Part shown: piece after piece, positions 1 to 10,100 of the stretch | Layout: the number at the start of each line of letters is the position of its first letter | Numbering within the stretch: the first letter of the stretch is position 1 | Assembly (NCBI GenBank): GCA_014138725.1 | Contig: JACJID010000006.1 | Location: 618,001-682,000 of the forward strand | DNA: 64,000 nt | Reading direction: 5' to 3' | Source: Kutzneria viridogrisea | GTDB lineage: Bacteria; Actinomycetota; Actinomycetes; Mycobacteriales; Pseudonocardiaceae | Position numbers and translations under genes: made by a program | The notes under the pieces: generated by a model | Told to the model about the DNA's origin: nothing | Database searches by the model: none | Seen by the model: only the letters and a program-made list of their open reading frames with translations

Positions 1-11
1 AGGGAGTCATC

Positions 12-2447
12 GTGAGGTCAAGCCGTCGCGCCTCCGTGGCGCTGCTGGTGGCCGTGCCACTGGTGGTCGGCGCCGGGAGCGCCGCAGCCTGGGCCCAGCC
101 CGAGGCCGCGCACCCCGTCGCACTGGCCAACAGCTCCGCGCCCGGCCTGCAGTACGCCACCAAGACCGGCTCGGTCCAGCAGGACAAGCAGGTGCAGGTG
201 GCCGTCTCGCTGAAGTTGCGCAACGAGTCAGACCTGGACGCCTTCCTGTCCAGAGTCAACGACCCGCACTCCGCGGACTACCGGCACTACCTGAGCCCAG
301 ACCAGTTCGCCGCCCGCTACGCGCCCACCCAGGCTCAGGTCGACCAGGTGCGCGCGTACCTGGCGAGCAAGGGCCTGACCGTCACCGGCGTGTCCGGCAA
401 CCGCATGGCCGTGGACGCCAAGGGCAGTGCTTCCGTTGTGCAGCAAGCCTTCGGCACCAACCTGTCGACCTACCACGACAACGAGCTGAACAGGGACTTC
501 ACCGCCAACGACTCGGCTCCCTCCGTGGACTCCGCGGTCTCGGCGCTGATCTCCGGTGTGTCCGGCCTGAACAACCACTACCAGCGGCACAGTTCGGCGC
601 AGAAGCTGGCCTCGGCCGCCCCGCACTCGGGCAGCGGCCCCGCGGGCGGCTACACCGCGCAGGAACTGCGCACCGGCTACGGGGTGGACAAGCTGACCGG
701 CGCGGGCATCGACGGCAAGGGCCAGTCGATCGCCATGCTGGAGTTCTCGCACTTCAGCCAGAGCAACATCAGCAAGTACGACCAGCAGTACGGCACCGGC
801 TCGCCCACCCCGACCGTGGTCAAGGTCAGCGGTGGCGACAACGACACCGCCGGTGACGGGGTCGGCGAGGTCGAGCTGGACATCGAGGTGGCGCACGCGA
901 TCGCGCCCAAGGCGGACGTGGCGGTCTACGAGGCCCCCAACTCCGACCAGGGCGAGATCGACATGTGGAACAAGTTCGTGTCCGACAACGTGTCCGTGGT
1001 CTCCTCCAGTTGGGGCCTGTGCGAGCTGGACGACACCCCGGCCACCGAGGACGCGGTGGACAAGGCGGCCAAGCAGGGCGCTGCCCAGGGCCAGACCTTC
1101 CTGTCCGCCGCCGGTGACTCCGGGGCCTACGACTGCTACCACCACAGCGGCACGCAGTCGCCCAACGCCAGCAAGCTCGCGGTGGACTTCCCCGGCTCGG
1201 ACCCGTACGTGACCAGCGTCGGCGGCACCACGCTGAACGAGGGCTCCGGCGGCTCGTACAGCAGCGAGACCGTGTGGAACGAGGGCAGCAGCAAGTGGTC
1301 CGGCGGTGGCGGCGTGTCCAGCAAGTTCGCCCGCCCCTCCTGGCAGACCGGGTCCGGTGTGGACACCAGCGCGCTGCGCCAGGTGCCCGACGTGTCGGCC
1401 AACGCGCAGAACTACTCGATCTACACCGGCGGTTCCTGGGCCAACTACGGCGGCACCAGCGCGGCAACCCCGCTGTGGGCCAGCTTCCTGACCCTGGTCA
1501 ACCAGAAGGCGCTCGCCGCGGGCAAGTCCAAGGTGGGCCAGGTCAACGCCACGCTGTACCAGCTGGGTTCGGGCAGCAGCTACAGCTCGCTGTTCCACGA
1601 CATCACCAGCGGTGACAACCTGTACTACAAGGCGGCGGCCAACTTCGACAAGGCCAGCGGCTGGGGCTCGCCGATCGCCGACCCGCTGGCGACCGCGCTG
1701 TCCGGCGGCACCACCCCGCCCACCGGCGGCCCCTCGGTGACCAGCCCTGGCAACCAGACCAACCTGGTCGGTGACACCGTGTCGGTGACCGTGAAGGCCA
1801 CCGGCGGCACCAGCCCGTACACCTGGTCGGCCAGCGGCCTGCCCGCCGGGCTGTCCATCGCCTCGGGCACCGGCGTGATCAGCGGCAAGCCCACCAACGC
1901 GGGCAGCTCGAACGTCACCGTGACCGCGACCGACGCGGCGGGCAAGGCCAGTTCCGCCTCGTTCACCTGGACCGTCTCCACCACCGGCGGCGCCTGCTCG
2001 GGCCAGAAGCTGGGCAACCCCGGCTTCGAGAGCGGCACCAGCCCGTGGACGGCCAGCAACGGCGTGGTCAGCAACGCCTCCGCCGGGCAGCCCGCGCACA
2101 GCGGCAGCTACGTGGCCTGGCTGAACGGCTACGGCTCCACGCACTCCGACTCGCTGTCCCAGTCGGTGAGCATCCCCGCCGGGTGCCACGCCAGCCTGTC
2201 CTTCTGGCTGCACATCGACACCGACGAGACGACCAGCTCCACCGCGTACGACAAGCTGACCGTCAAGGCGGGCTCCACCACCCTGGCCACCTACTCCAAC
2301 CTCAACGCCGCCAGCGGTTACGTGCAGAAGACCTTCGACCTGTCCGCCCTCGCGGGGCAGACCGCGACGATCTCCTTCAGCGGAACGGAAGACGCCAGCG
2401 CGCAGACCTCGTTCGTCCTCGACGACACGGCGGTCACCCTGAGCTGA
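12..2447 (+). CDS. Secreted S53 (sedolisin/kumamolisin) serine-carboxyl peptidase with C-terminal Ig-like and carbohydrate-binding-like domains
   Basis: Exported endopeptidase, 811 aa. A signal peptide occupies about residues 1-28 (Arg-rich start, hydrophobic stretch, AWA cleavage site). A pro-kumamolisin activation domain follows to about residue 200, then the catalytic domain. The S53 residues are visible: Glu286 and Asp290 in EVELD, oxyanion Asp369 in SAAGDSG, and nucleophile Ser483 in [15 protein letters not shown] and [11 protein letters not shown] supply the calcium-site region near the end of the domain. Residues about 575-655 form an Ig-like putative binding domain ([17 protein letters not shown]), and the tail after about 660 looks like a beta-sandwich binding module ([11 protein letters not shown]). 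The GTG start is preceded by AGGGAG with a 5-base spacer. Known S53 enzymes are acid-active proteases; substrate here is unknown. The gene stands alone and ends at a palindromic terminator shared with the convergent SDR gene. Confidence 0.93.
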   Translation: MRSSRRASVALLVAVPLVVGAGSAAAWAQPEAAHPVALANSSAPGLQYATKTGSVQQDKQVQVAVSLKLRNESDLDAFLSRVNDPHSADYRHYLSPDQFAARYAPTQAQVDQVRAYLASKGLTVTGVSGNRMAVDAKGSASVVQQAFGTNLSTYHDNELNRDFTANDSAPSVDSAVSALISGVSGLNNHYQRHSSAQKLASAAPHSGSGPAGGYTAQELRTGYGVDKLTGAGIDGKGQSIAMLEFSHFSQSNISKYDQQYGTGSPTPTVVKVSGGDNDTAGDGVGEVELDIEVAHAIAPKADVAVYEAPNSDQGEIDMWNKFVSDNVSVVSSSWGLCELDDTPATEDAVDKAAKQGAAQGQTFLSAAGDSGAYDCYHHSGTQSPNASKLAVDFPGSDPYVTSVGGTTLNEGSGGSYSSETVWNEGSSKWSGGGGVSSKFARPSWQTGSGVDTSALRQVPDVSANAQNYSIYTGGSWANYGGTSAATPLWASFLTLVNQKALAAGKSKVGQVNATLYQLGSGSSYSSLFHDITSGDNLYYKAAANFDKASGWGSPIADPLATALSGGTTPPTGGPSVTSPGNQTNLVGDTVSVTVKATGGTSPYTWSASGLPAGLSIASGTGVISGKPTNAGSSNVTVTATDAAGKASSASFTWTVSTTGGACSGQKLGNPGFESGTSPWTASNGVVSNASAGQPAHSGSYVAWLNGYGSTHSDSLSQSVSIPAGCHASLSFWLHIDTDETTSSTAYDKLTVKAGSTTLATYSNLNAASGYVQKTFDLSALAGQTATISFSGTEDASAQTSFVLDDTAVTLS

Positions 2448-2459
2448 CGCACATGTCAT

Positions 2460-2502
2460 GAAAGTGCCGTTGCTGGCGTTGAATGCCAGCAACGGCACTT
2501 TC
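2460..2502. terminator. Palindromic intergenic repeat, likely bidirectional terminator (KVPF family copy 1)
   Basis: Perfect 18-bp stem (2460-2477 with 2485-2502) and a 7-base loop, placed between two convergent stop codons. The same core (AAAGTGCCGTT...AACGGCACTTT) recurs at 16621-16669 and in decayed form at 46322-46437. Placement at the ends of convergent genes suggests transcription termination; the sequence similarity among copies shows it is also a dispersed repeat family. Confidence 0.8.
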
Positions 2503-2505
2503 GTG

Positions 2506-3267
2506 CTATCTGGGCGCCATGCGGATCGCGCCGTCGAGGCGGATCACCTCGCCGTTGAGCATGGCGTTGCCGATGACGTGCTCCACCAGCGCGGCGAACT
2601 CGGCGGGATCGCCCAGCCGGGACGGGTGCGGCACCTGTGCGGCCAGCGAAGCCCTTGCCTGCTCGGACAAAGCGGCCACCAGCGGGGTGTCGAACATGCC
2701 GGGGGCGATGGTCACCACGCGGATCAGGTGCTCGGCGAGGTCGCGCGCGATCGGCAGGGTCATGCCCGCGATGCCCGCCTTGGACGCCGAGTAGGCGGCC
2801 TGCCCGACCTGTCCGTCGAAGGCCGCGACCGAGGCCGTGCAGAGGATGACCCCGCGTTCGCCATCCACCGGCTCGGTGCGCGCGATCCGTTGTGCGGCAA
2901 GGCGTAGCACGTTGAACGTGCCGATCAGGTTGACCTCGACCACCACCTGGAACGCCTCCAGCGGCAGCACCAGTTCGCGGCTGAGCACCCGCCCTGGCAG
3001 GCCGATCCCCGCGCAGTTGACCGCCACCCGCAGCGGCCCGAGTCGCTCTGCCAGGTCGAGCGCCGCGGTCACCGACCCGCTGTCCGTCACGTCACCGGGG
3101 CAGAACACCGTGGTGGGGCCCAGTTCCTCAGCCCGCTCGGCGCCCGCGGACGTGTCGAGATCCAGCAGCACCACCCCGGCGCCCGCGGACACCAGTCGCC
3201 GCGCGGTGGCAAGCCCCAGGCCCGAGGCCCCGCCGGTCACCAGCGCGGCACAGCCGGTCAGTCGCAT
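2506..3267 (-). CDS. SDR-family 3-hydroxyacyl-CoA dehydrogenase-like oxidoreductase
   Basis: Cytosolic NAD(P)-dependent short-chain dehydrogenase, 253 aa, the usual length for classical SDRs. Residues 10-20 hold the Rossmann glycine motif [17 protein letters not shown] is the NNAG-equivalent; the catalytic Ser lies in [10 protein letters not shown] and the YSASK motif supplies Tyr and Lys. The overall pattern, including the [11 protein letters not shown] region, resembles type-2 3-hydroxyacyl-CoA dehydrogenases (HSD17B10-like) used in fatty-acid or sterol side-chain breakdown. It follows the TetR gene by 9 bases, and its Shine-Dalgarno GGAG overlaps the TetR stop, so the two are one operon. 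Substrate is inferred from family resemblance only. Confidence 0.85.
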   Translation of the reverse strand: MRLTGCAALVTGGASGLGLATARRLVSAGAGVVLLDLDTSAGAERAEELGPTTVFCPGDVTDSGSVTAALDLAERLGPLRVAVNCAGIGLPGRVLSRELVLPLEAFQVVVEVNLIGTFNVLRLAAQRIARTEPVDGERGVILCTASVAAFDGQVGQAAYSASKAGIAGMTLPIARDLAEHLIRVVTIAPGMFDTPLVAALSEQARASLAAQVPHPSRLGDPAEFAALVEHVIGNAMLNGEVIRLDGAIRMAPR

Positions 3268-3276
3268 CGGTGCTCC

Positions 3277-3870
3277 TCACTGCCGTGTGATCAGTCCGAT
3301 CAGCCGGGCGAACAGGTCCCCGGGCACGGCCTCGGGGTCCATGCCGCCCTCCAGCGCCAGCCCGTTGGAGATCGCCAGCACGGCCACGGCCAGGTCCTCG
3401 GCGCTCATCGGCAGGGTCAGGCCCCTGGCCTGGAACAGCCGGGTGATGGCCGCGGCCACGGCCGCCCTGCCCTCCCTGCGGCGGCGCCGCAGGCCCTCGC
3501 GCAGGTCGGGGTCGCGGCGGGCCAGCGCGCAGTACTCGAACAGCAGGTGTTGCCAGGTCGAGTCGGTGTGGATCGCGTGCATCAGGCTGGAGCCCAGGTC
3601 GCGCACGGCGGTGTCCACGTCGGGCGCGGCGTCCGCGGCGGCGACCGCGTCCTGCATGCGCCGCAGCACGTGCTCCTCCATGAGCGCGAGGATCAGCTCG
3701 TCCTTGCTGCGGAAGTTCGAGTAGACCGCGCCCTTGGTCATGCCGGCGGCCTCGGCGATCTCGCTGACCGAGCTGGCCGCGATGCCGCGCGCCGCGAAGA
3801 CCTCGGCGGCGGCGTCGAGCACGCGCTGCCGGGTCTGCGCGCGGGTCGGCCGCGGGGTTCTGGTGGCCAC
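3277..3870 (-). CDS. TetR-family transcriptional regulator
   Basis: Repressor of 197 aa. The N-terminal helix-turn-helix is clear: RQRVLDAAAEVFAARGIAAS, then IAEAAGMTKGAVYSNFRSKDEL, typical of TetR proteins. The C-terminal ligand domain is not diagnostic. I place the start at GTG 3870 (VATRTPRPTRAQ); a longer reading upstream would pass through the operator region and lacks a ribosome site. It is first in an operon with the SDR and divergent from the lipase; three palindromes in the shared upstream region (3893-3992) are its probable binding sites, so autoregulation and lipase control are likely. Confidence 0.88.
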   Translation of the reverse strand: MATRTPRPTRAQTRQRVLDAAAEVFAARGIAASSVSEIAEAAGMTKGAVYSNFRSKDELILALMEEHVLRRMQDAVAAADAAPDVDTAVRDLGSSLMHAIHTDSTWQHLLFEYCALARRDPDLREGLRRRRREGRAAVAAAITRLFQARGLTLPMSAEDLAVAVLAISNGLALEGGMDPEAVPGDLFARLIGLITRQ

Positions 3871-3892
3871 GTGCGGAGCGTAGCAACACTCA

Positions 3893-3992
3893 ATACCGAG
3901 CGGTATCGAGCGGCGTTTTGCGCGCGCATGTGAGCATTGACACGCCGCTGACCAGCCTCGATACTCGTCGGTATCCAATACCGAGTGGTATT
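3893..3992. promoter_or_regulatory. Three ATACCGA-type operator palindromes in the tetR/lipase divergent region
   Basis: Three related inverted repeats: ATACCGAGCGGTAT at 3893-3906, GATACTCGTCGGTATC at 3960-3975 and AATACCGAGTGGTATT at 3977-3992. The first lies about 23 bases upstream of the tetR start; the second and third are 17 bp apart centre to centre and end about 20 bases before the lipase ATG. Their form (half-site ATACCG) is typical of TetR operators, and the position fits repression of both directions. Confidence 0.8.
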
Positions 3993-4012
3993 CAACCTCG
4001 CTGGGAGTGTCC

Positions 4013-4903
4013 ATGCGACCCACGTTGGCCCGCACCGTCGCGGCCCTCGTCCTCGCCGCCGCGAGCCTCGTCGTCACCACCGCCCCGAGCAGCGCGGCCA
4101 CCGCCTCCGCCGGGGGCTATGACAACCCGTCCTGTCGCCCGTCGGCGGCCCACCCGAACCCGGTCGTGCTGCTGCACGGGCTCGGCGGCAACGGTCCGGG
4201 CAACCTCGGCCTGCTCGGGCTGCACCTGGCGGCCCAGGGCTTCTGCGCCTTCGACACCACCTACGGCGAGACCGTGCCCGGCGTACCGGTCGGCGGGCTG
4301 GTCGACATCCACCGCTCCGCCGCGGAGATCCGGGACTTCATCGAGCAGGTCCGCGGCTGGACCGGCGCCGCCAAGGTGGACATCGTCGGCCACTCCGAGG
4401 GCGGCTTCCACTCCCTGTACGTGCCCAAGGCGCTGGGCGTCGCGGGTGAGGTCGGCCGGGTCGTCGCGCTGGCCCCGCCCACGCACGGCACCTCCTTCGG
4501 CGGGCTGGTCACCGTGGCCGACACGCTCCAGATCCGCACCCTGGTCAACCAGTTGCTGGCGCGGTTCGGCTGCCCGGCCTGCAAGCAGATCCTGGCCGGT
4601 GGCGAGGGCAACGTGGAGCTGAACACCGGGCCGATCACCCAGCCCGGCATCGCCTACACGGTCATCGCCTCGCGCGCCGACGTGCTGGTCACCCCGCACG
4701 ACTCGGCGGTGCTGGGCACGAAGGAGACCGGGTTCATCCACGAGCCCGGGGCGCGCAACGAGTACGTGCAGGACACCTGCCCACTCGACCCGGTCGGCCA
4801 CATCGGGCTGGCCTACGACTCCGGCGTGGCCCAGATGATCACCAACGCCCTGGACCCGGCGCACGCCGCCAAGGTCACCTGCTCGGTCGGCGCCCCGTTC
4901 TGA
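4013..4903 (+). CDS. Secreted triacylglycerol lipase-like alpha/beta hydrolase
   Basis: Exported lipase or esterase, 296 aa. The N-terminus (MRPTLARTVAALVLAAASLV...) is a signal peptide ending about residue 35. The alpha/beta-hydrolase oxyanion motif LLHGLGG and the nucleophile elbow GHSEGG (Ser128) are present. Candidate acid and base lie in SRADVLVTPHDSAV and DPVGHIGLAYD. Paired cysteines (CRPS, GFC, CPACK, DTCP, TCS) suggest disulfides in the mature secreted enzyme. It resembles the class 2/LipA-type actinomycete lipases. I chose ATG 4013 because GGGAG lies 5 bases upstream; an in-frame GTG at 4007 is possible but overlaps that site. Regulation by the divergent TetR through the adjacent palindromes is likely. 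Confidence 0.87.
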   Translation: MRPTLARTVAALVLAAASLVVTTAPSSAATASAGGYDNPSCRPSAAHPNPVVLLHGLGGNGPGNLGLLGLHLAAQGFCAFDTTYGETVPGVPVGGLVDIHRSAAEIRDFIEQVRGWTGAAKVDIVGHSEGGFHSLYVPKALGVAGEVGRVVALAPPTHGTSFGGLVTVADTLQIRTLVNQLLARFGCPACKQILAGGEGNVELNTGPITQPGIAYTVIASRADVLVTPHDSAVLGTKETGFIHEPGARNEYVQDTCPLDPVGHIGLAYDSGVAQMITNALDPAHAAKVTCSVGAPF

Positions 4904-4905
4904 GC

Positions 4906-5019
4906 GGGACTCGCGCGCACCAGGACGGGACTCGCGCGCAGGAGAGCGGGACTCGCGGGTACCAGAGCGGGACTCGCGCTACTGGGCGGCGAGTCCCGTT
5001 CTCAGGCGTGTGAGTGCCG
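4906..5019. repeat. 21-bp periodic GGGACTC/GAGTCCCG repeat array (copy 1)
   Basis: GGGACTC occurs at 4906, 4927, 4948 and 4969, exactly 21 bp apart, followed by the inverted form GAGTCCCG at 4991 and GAGTGCCG at 5012, also 21 bp apart. The array fills the gap between convergent stop codons (4903 and 5021). The facing orientations could fold as a hairpin in RNA from either side, so it may act as a terminator. The same unit forms long arrays at 24021-24785 and 41448-41793. Confidence 0.9.
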
Positions 5020-5020
5020 C

Positions 5021-6010
5021 TCACATGGCGCTGGTGCGGCGGCCCAGCGGGTAGACGTTCTGCTCGGCGTTGCCCGCGGCCTGCTCCGCCGACAGGGCCG
5101 CCAGCACCGCGAGTCCCTGGTACAGCGGCATGTGGTCGCCCGCGGTGCAGGTCTCGTCGCACATCTTGACGCAGACGTGCACGGACTCGCCGGGCCCTGG
5201 CCGCTGGGCCAGCACCTGCTCCGTGCCGCGCACCGGCAGCGGGCGTGCCCGCCGGGTGTGCACGCGGGTCCGCAGGTGGAAGGCCACCAGGCCGATCAGC
5301 GCGCAGCCCAGCCACCACGCGGGCGCCAGCAGCAGCTGCCTGGTGGGGAACCCGCTGGTGAAGCCCGCCGCCACCCCGCCCTGCATGGAGCCGTACATGG
5401 GCAGGAAGTGCACCAGGTCCCCGCTGGCCGAGCCGTTGACCACCGGGGACTCCAGGCCCACGTCGATGATGCTGATCATGATGATGGTGAACATGCCCTC
5501 CAGTTCGCCGCGCAGCACCACGCCCAGCACGATGCCGATGCCGCCGTAGGTCAGCGCGGAGGTGAACAGGCTCAGTGCGAGCAGCCACCACTGCTCGGGC
5601 TTCCAGTACAGCCAGATCACCCCGGCGGCGTACACCGAGATCAGCACCGAGGACAGCATGAGCGCGCTCATCTTGGCGGCCAGCAGGTGCCTGCGCGGGT
5701 AGCCCGCGGCGACCAGCCGCCGGTCGAACGGGCCCGAACGGTAGGTGACGCTGAACATCAGGAAGCCCACGATGAGCGTCACCGCGTTGAGCCCGCCCGA
5801 GATCAGCGTCAGGTGCATGCCGTTGAGCTGGAGGACCTCGTCGGTGGCCCGGTAGCGGAAGGGCAGTGGGCGCTCCGGCATCATCACCGTGATCAGCGTG
5901 ATCCAGACCGGGACGAACACCGCGACCAGCACGATGGCCAGCCGGTTGCGGGCGTGCTCGATCACCTCGAACCCGGCCGCGGTGCGGAAGTAGCTGGTGC
6001 GCTGGATCAT
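5021..6010 (-). CDS. ABC exporter membrane subunit (ABC-2-like)
   Basis: Integral membrane protein of 329 aa that would form the permease of a two-gene ABC exporter with the ATPase just upstream. About six hydrophobic segments are visible, for example LAIVLVAVFVPVWITLITV, LNAVTLIVGFLMFSV, VLISVYAAGVIWLYW, LTYGGIGIVLGVVL, GMFTIIMISIIDVGL and WWLGCALIGLVAF. A hydrophilic C-terminal tail carries MCDETC. The start ATG 6010 overlaps the ATPase stop as ATGA, so the two are translationally coupled. A longer in-frame reading upstream merely shadows the ATPase. Substrate is unknown; ABC-2 exporters of this size often pump drugs or natural products. Confidence 0.82.
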   Translation of the reverse strand: MIQRTSYFRTAAGFEVIEHARNRLAIVLVAVFVPVWITLITVMMPERPLPFRYRATDEVLQLNGMHLTLISGGLNAVTLIVGFLMFSVTYRSGPFDRRLVAAGYPRRHLLAAKMSALMLSSVLISVYAAGVIWLYWKPEQWWLLALSLFTSALTYGGIGIVLGVVLRGELEGMFTIIMISIIDVGLESPVVNGSASGDLVHFLPMYGSMQGGVAAGFTSGFPTRQLLLAPAWWLGCALIGLVAFHLRTRVHTRRARPLPVRGTEQVLAQRPGPGESVHVCVKMCDETCTAGDHMPLYQGLAVLAALSAEQAAGNAEQNVYPLGRRTSAM

Positions 6011-6627
6011 GTCGTCTCCAGAACCATCGGCTTGACCACGCCCCCGGCCAGTCGGTACGCGGTGTCCAGCCGTTCGATGTCGTGGCTGAGGTGGGAGATC
6101 ACCAGCAGCGAGCGGCCCTGGTCGCGCAGTTCCGCTGCCAGCTCCCAGAAGTGCAGGTAGGTCTCCCAGTCGAAGCCCTGGTACGGCTCGTCCAGCAGCA
6201 CGATGGCCGGGTCGTGCATCAGCGCGATGGTCAGGTTCAGCTTCTGCCGGGTGCCCCCGGACAGCGCGCGCACGCGGGTCTTGCGGTATTGGCCGTAGCC
6301 CAGCCGCTCCACCAGTTCCTCGGCCCTGGTCAGCTCGGGCAGTTGGTAGGCCTGCTGGAAGTAGCGCAGGTGCTGCTGCACGGTCAGCGCGTCGTTGAGC
6401 ACGGTCTGCTGCGGGCAGTAACCGAGTAGGCCTCGCTGGATGACCCATCCGTGATCGGGTTTGAGCTCGCCGGCCAGGATTCGCAACAGAGTGCTCTTAC
6501 CCGCCCCGTTCTCGCCCATGATCCCGGCCAGTTCTCCAGCCGACAGGGTGAAGTCGACCCGTTCTAGAACCTGTCGGCTGCCGTACGCCTTCTGCACGTC
6601 GGCCACCGACAGTGTCGCGTTGCGCAT
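6007..6627 (-). CDS. ABC transporter ATP-binding subunit
   Basis: Cytoplasmic ATPase, 206 aa, driving the downstream membrane subunit. Walker A is GENGAGKST, the Q-loop region is LLGYCPQQTV, the signature is LSGGTRQK and Walker B is IVLLDEPYQG; the switch histidine is in VISHLSHD. The short length and the GENGAGKSTL/LSGGTRQ pattern fit ABC-2-type exporter ATPases. It leads the leftward operon. The PKS gene starts about 500 bp away in the opposite direction, so control of both from this gap is possible but not shown. Confidence 0.9.
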   Translation of the reverse strand: MRNATLSVADVQKAYGSRQVLERVDFTLSAGELAGIMGENGAGKSTLLRILAGELKPDHGWVIQRGLLGYCPQQTVLNDALTVQQHLRYFQQAYQLPELTRAEELVERLGYGQYRKTRVRALSGGTRQKLNLTIALMHDPAIVLLDEPYQGFDWETYLHFWELAAELRDQGRSLLVISHLSHDIERLDTAYRLAGGVVKPMVLETT

Positions 6628-7123
6628 AACGCTTCCCCAGCCTCACTGGTCACGGGACGCAGTCGCTTTTCGCCGTTCCTCACCCGTTCGTGGATGCGTT
6701 TTTCGGTGTTCGGCGGCTGTGAGATCCACTGTATGCCGCTGGGTGCCGCGCGCAAGTCCGCTGTGCGAATTTGGCCCGCATGATGCCCCTCGACCTGCGG
6801 TTACCCCACTGTTCGGGTGATCTTGCGCGACTGAAGTTGTTGGGTATCCGGGTGGCACCCATGCTTCCATTACCGAGCGTGGATCGATTCCACGGGAGTG
6901 CGGTGGAGGCAGGGCGGATGGTGATCATGAACATTCTCGGCGTGTTACGCGCTCCTGCCCTGCCTTCTGAAGTCGGGTGATCCTCGGTCACTCGGCCGAG
7001 TAGTTTCCCGGCACCCCCAGTGGCCTGCCGTGATCAATTTCGTGCGCATTCGCATTTCCTCCGGCAGGCGAGAAGCACCCCTGCGCGCCACCGCGCGCTC
7101 TCCCCCCGAAGGAGTGACTGATC
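6628..7123. other. Divergent intergenic region between ABC exporter and PKS
   Basis: About 500 bp without a convincing gene. It is less GC-rich than the flanking coding DNA and has no strong coding bias; the short open frames in it lack ribosome sites. It must hold the promoters of the leftward exporter and the rightward PKS. I could not identify a clear -35/-10 pair or operator palindrome by eye. The only clear signal is the PKS ribosome site GAAGGAG at 7108-7114. Confidence 0.6.
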
Positions 7124-10100
7124 TTGGTGCCTCGCATGAGCCAGCCGACGGACGTCCGTGCCGACGTCCCCGCCAGGGCGGTCACCGGCGATCCGATCGC
7201 GATCGTGGGCATGGCCTGCCGCTACCCGGGTGGGGTCGAGGACCCCGCCGCCTTCTGGCGACTGCTCGTGCAGGGCCGCGACGTCATCCGCGAGGGACCG
7301 CAGGGCCGCTGGGACTTCGAGGCGTTCTTCGACCCGGACATCGACGTACCCGGCCGCTGCACCTCGCGCTGGGCGGGCTACTTCGACGACATCACCGGGT
7401 TCGACGCGGCCTTCTTCGGCATCTCACCGCGTGAGGCCACCACGATGGACCCCCAGCACCGGCTGCTCATCGAGCTGGCCTGGGAGGCGCTGGAGCGCGC
7501 GGGCATGCCGCCGCGCGGGCTGGCGGGCAGCCGCACCGGGGTGTTCGTCGGGCTCTGCCACGCGGAGTACATCGGCCGCCTCGCCGGGCGCTACGAGGAC
7601 ATCGACGCGTACATGATGACCGGCAACGGGCACAGCACCGCCGTGGGCCGCATCTCCTACCTGCTCGGGCTGACCGGGCCCAGCGTGGCCGTGGACACGG
7701 CCTGCTCCTCCTCGCTGGTGGCCATGCACCTGGCCTGCCAGAGCCTGCGACTGGGCGAGTCCGACCTCGCGCTGGCCTCCGGGGTCAACCTGATGATCAA
7801 CCCCGAGACCCCGATCAGCTACTCGAAGTGGGGCATGCTCTCGCCCACCGGGCGCTGCCACCCGTTCTCCGCCGGTGCCGACGGGTTCGTACGCGGGGAG
7901 GGCGCGGGCACGGTGGTGCTCAAGCGACTGGACGACGCGGTCCGCGACGGCGACCAGGTGCTGGCACTGGTGCGCGGCACCGGGGTGAACCAGGACGGCC
8001 GCTCCCAGGGGCTCACCGCGCCCTCGGCCGACGCCCAGCGCGCGCTGTTCCGGGAGACGGTCCGCCGCGCGGGCGTGCGGCCGGGGCAGTTCGGCCTGGT
8101 GGAGACGCACGGCGCGGGCACCCCGATCGGCGACCCGATCGAGTTCGACTCGCTCAGCACCGTCTACGGCACCGGCGAGGGCCGCTGCGCCCTGGGCGGG
8201 GTCAAGTCCAACGTGGGCCACACCGAGGCCGCCGCTGGCATCTCCGGGGTGATCAAGTCGGTGCTCAGCATCGGCCACGGGGTGGTGCCGCCCACGCTCA
8301 ACTTCACCGGCTGGAACAGCCAGATCGACCCCGAGCCGACCCGCTTCTTCGTGCCCACCGAGCCCACCCCGTGGCCCGTGCCGGGCACCAGGCTGGCCGC
8401 CGTGTCCTCCTTCGGCGTGGGCGGCACGAACGCGCACGTCCTGCTGGAGCAGGCACCCCGCCTGCCCGAGCGGCCCAGCGCCCCGGAGACCGGTGCGCCG
8501 CGCATGATCCCGATCTCGGCGGCGTCCACGGAGGTGCTGGGCACCGCCGCGAGCCAGCTCGCGGACTGGCTGCACCAGGACGGCGAGGACGTGTCGCTGG
8601 GCGATCTCGCGCACACGCTGGCCGTGCGCCGCTCGCACCACCTGGCCCGGCTCGCGGTCAGCGCGAGCAGTGTGCCGGAGCTGATCGCCGGGCTGGAGGC
8701 CTTCGCGGAGGGCGAGCCGCAGCCCAACATCACCTGCACCACCGCGCGGGCCGCCGCCTCGCGCGGGGCGGTGTGGGTCTTCTCCGGGCAGGGCTCGCAG
8801 TGGTCGGGCATGGGCCGCGAGCTGCTGGCGAGCGAGCCGGTGTTCGCCGAGGTGATCGCCGGGATCGAACCGCTGGTCGCCGCCGAGGCGGGCTTCTCGG
8901 TCACCGAGGTGATGAGCGCACCTCAGATGTCGGAGGAGATCGACAAGATCCAGCCGACCCTGTTCGCGATGCAGGTGGCGCTGGCGGAACTGTGGCGTGC
9001 CAACGGGGTTGAGCCCGCGGCGGTGATCGGCCACTCGATGGGGGAGACCGCCGCCGCGGTCGTCGCGGGTGGACTGTCCCTTGCCGACGGTGTGCTGGTG
9101 ATCTGCCGCCGGTCCCGGCTCATGAAGCGCGCCTCGGGGCTGGGCACCATGGCCTCGGTGGACCTCTCGCCCGAGGACGCCGTCGCCGAGCTGGCCAAGG
9201 CCGGTGCCCGGGGCGTGACGGCCGCGGTGCTGTCCTCGCCGCGCTCCACCGTGATCTCCGGCGACACCGCCGAGGTGGAGCGGATCGTGGAGCTGTGGCA
9301 GGACCAGGGTCTGATGGCCCGCCGGGTCGCGGTGGACATCGCCGCGCACTCCACGCACATGGACCCGCTGCTGGCCGAGATCGTCAGCGGGCTCGCGGAA
9401 CTGCGGCCCTCGCCCTGCGCGGTCCCGGTCTACTCCACCGTGCTGGCCGATCCCCGGCAGCGGTTCAGCTTCGACCCCGAGTACTGGGCCGCCAACCTGC
9501 GCCAGCCGGTGCGGTTCACGCACGCCGTGCGGGCCGCCGCCGAGGACGGGTTCGGGGTGTTCGTGGAGGTCTCCCCGCACCCGGTGACCACGTACCCGAT
9601 GAGCGAGACCCTGTCCGACCTGGTCGACGGCGCGGTGGTGCTGCCGACGATGAAGCGGGACAACCCGCCCCGCGAGTTCCTCAGCCAGCAGCTCGGCGCC
9701 CTGTACTGCGCCGGTGCCCCGATCGACTGGCAACGCGCCTACGGGGTGGGCCGCCTGGTGGACGCGCCCACCCTGACCTGGGACCGCAAGCGGCACTGGA
9801 TCGACCTGCCCATGCCGCACCCGGACATGAACACCTCCTCGGCGGCGAACACGCACCCGCTGCTCGGGGTGCACGTCAAGCTGCCGGAGGGCGAGGGACG
9901 GCATGTGTGGCAGGGCGACCTGGGCACGGCAGTGCTGCCCTGGCTGGCCGACCACCGGGTGGACGAGGCGATCGTGCTGCCCGGCGCGGGCTTCACCGAG
10001 ATGGTGCTGGCGGCGGGCAGCGAGCACTTCCGGGTGCCCGCGCACCGGCTGTCGCTGAGCGGGCTGGTGTTCCACCGGTTGTTGCCGCTGGACGAGCACA

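Noticed and set aside
228-2498. Long antisense open frames, such as 228-2498, 7424-10453 and 10475-13522 on the minus strand
   Set aside because: They mirror the S53 and PKS genes, have Arg/Gly/Val-rich composition and no recognisable domain; expected in very GC-rich coding DNA.
5021-6448. 475-aa reading of the ABC permease
   Set aside because: The first 146 codons shadow the ATPase gene in another frame; ATG 6010 with the ATGA overlap is the natural start.
6771-6980. 69-aa open frame in the ABC/PKS intergenic region
   Set aside because: No ribosome site, no coding bias, no recognisable sequence.
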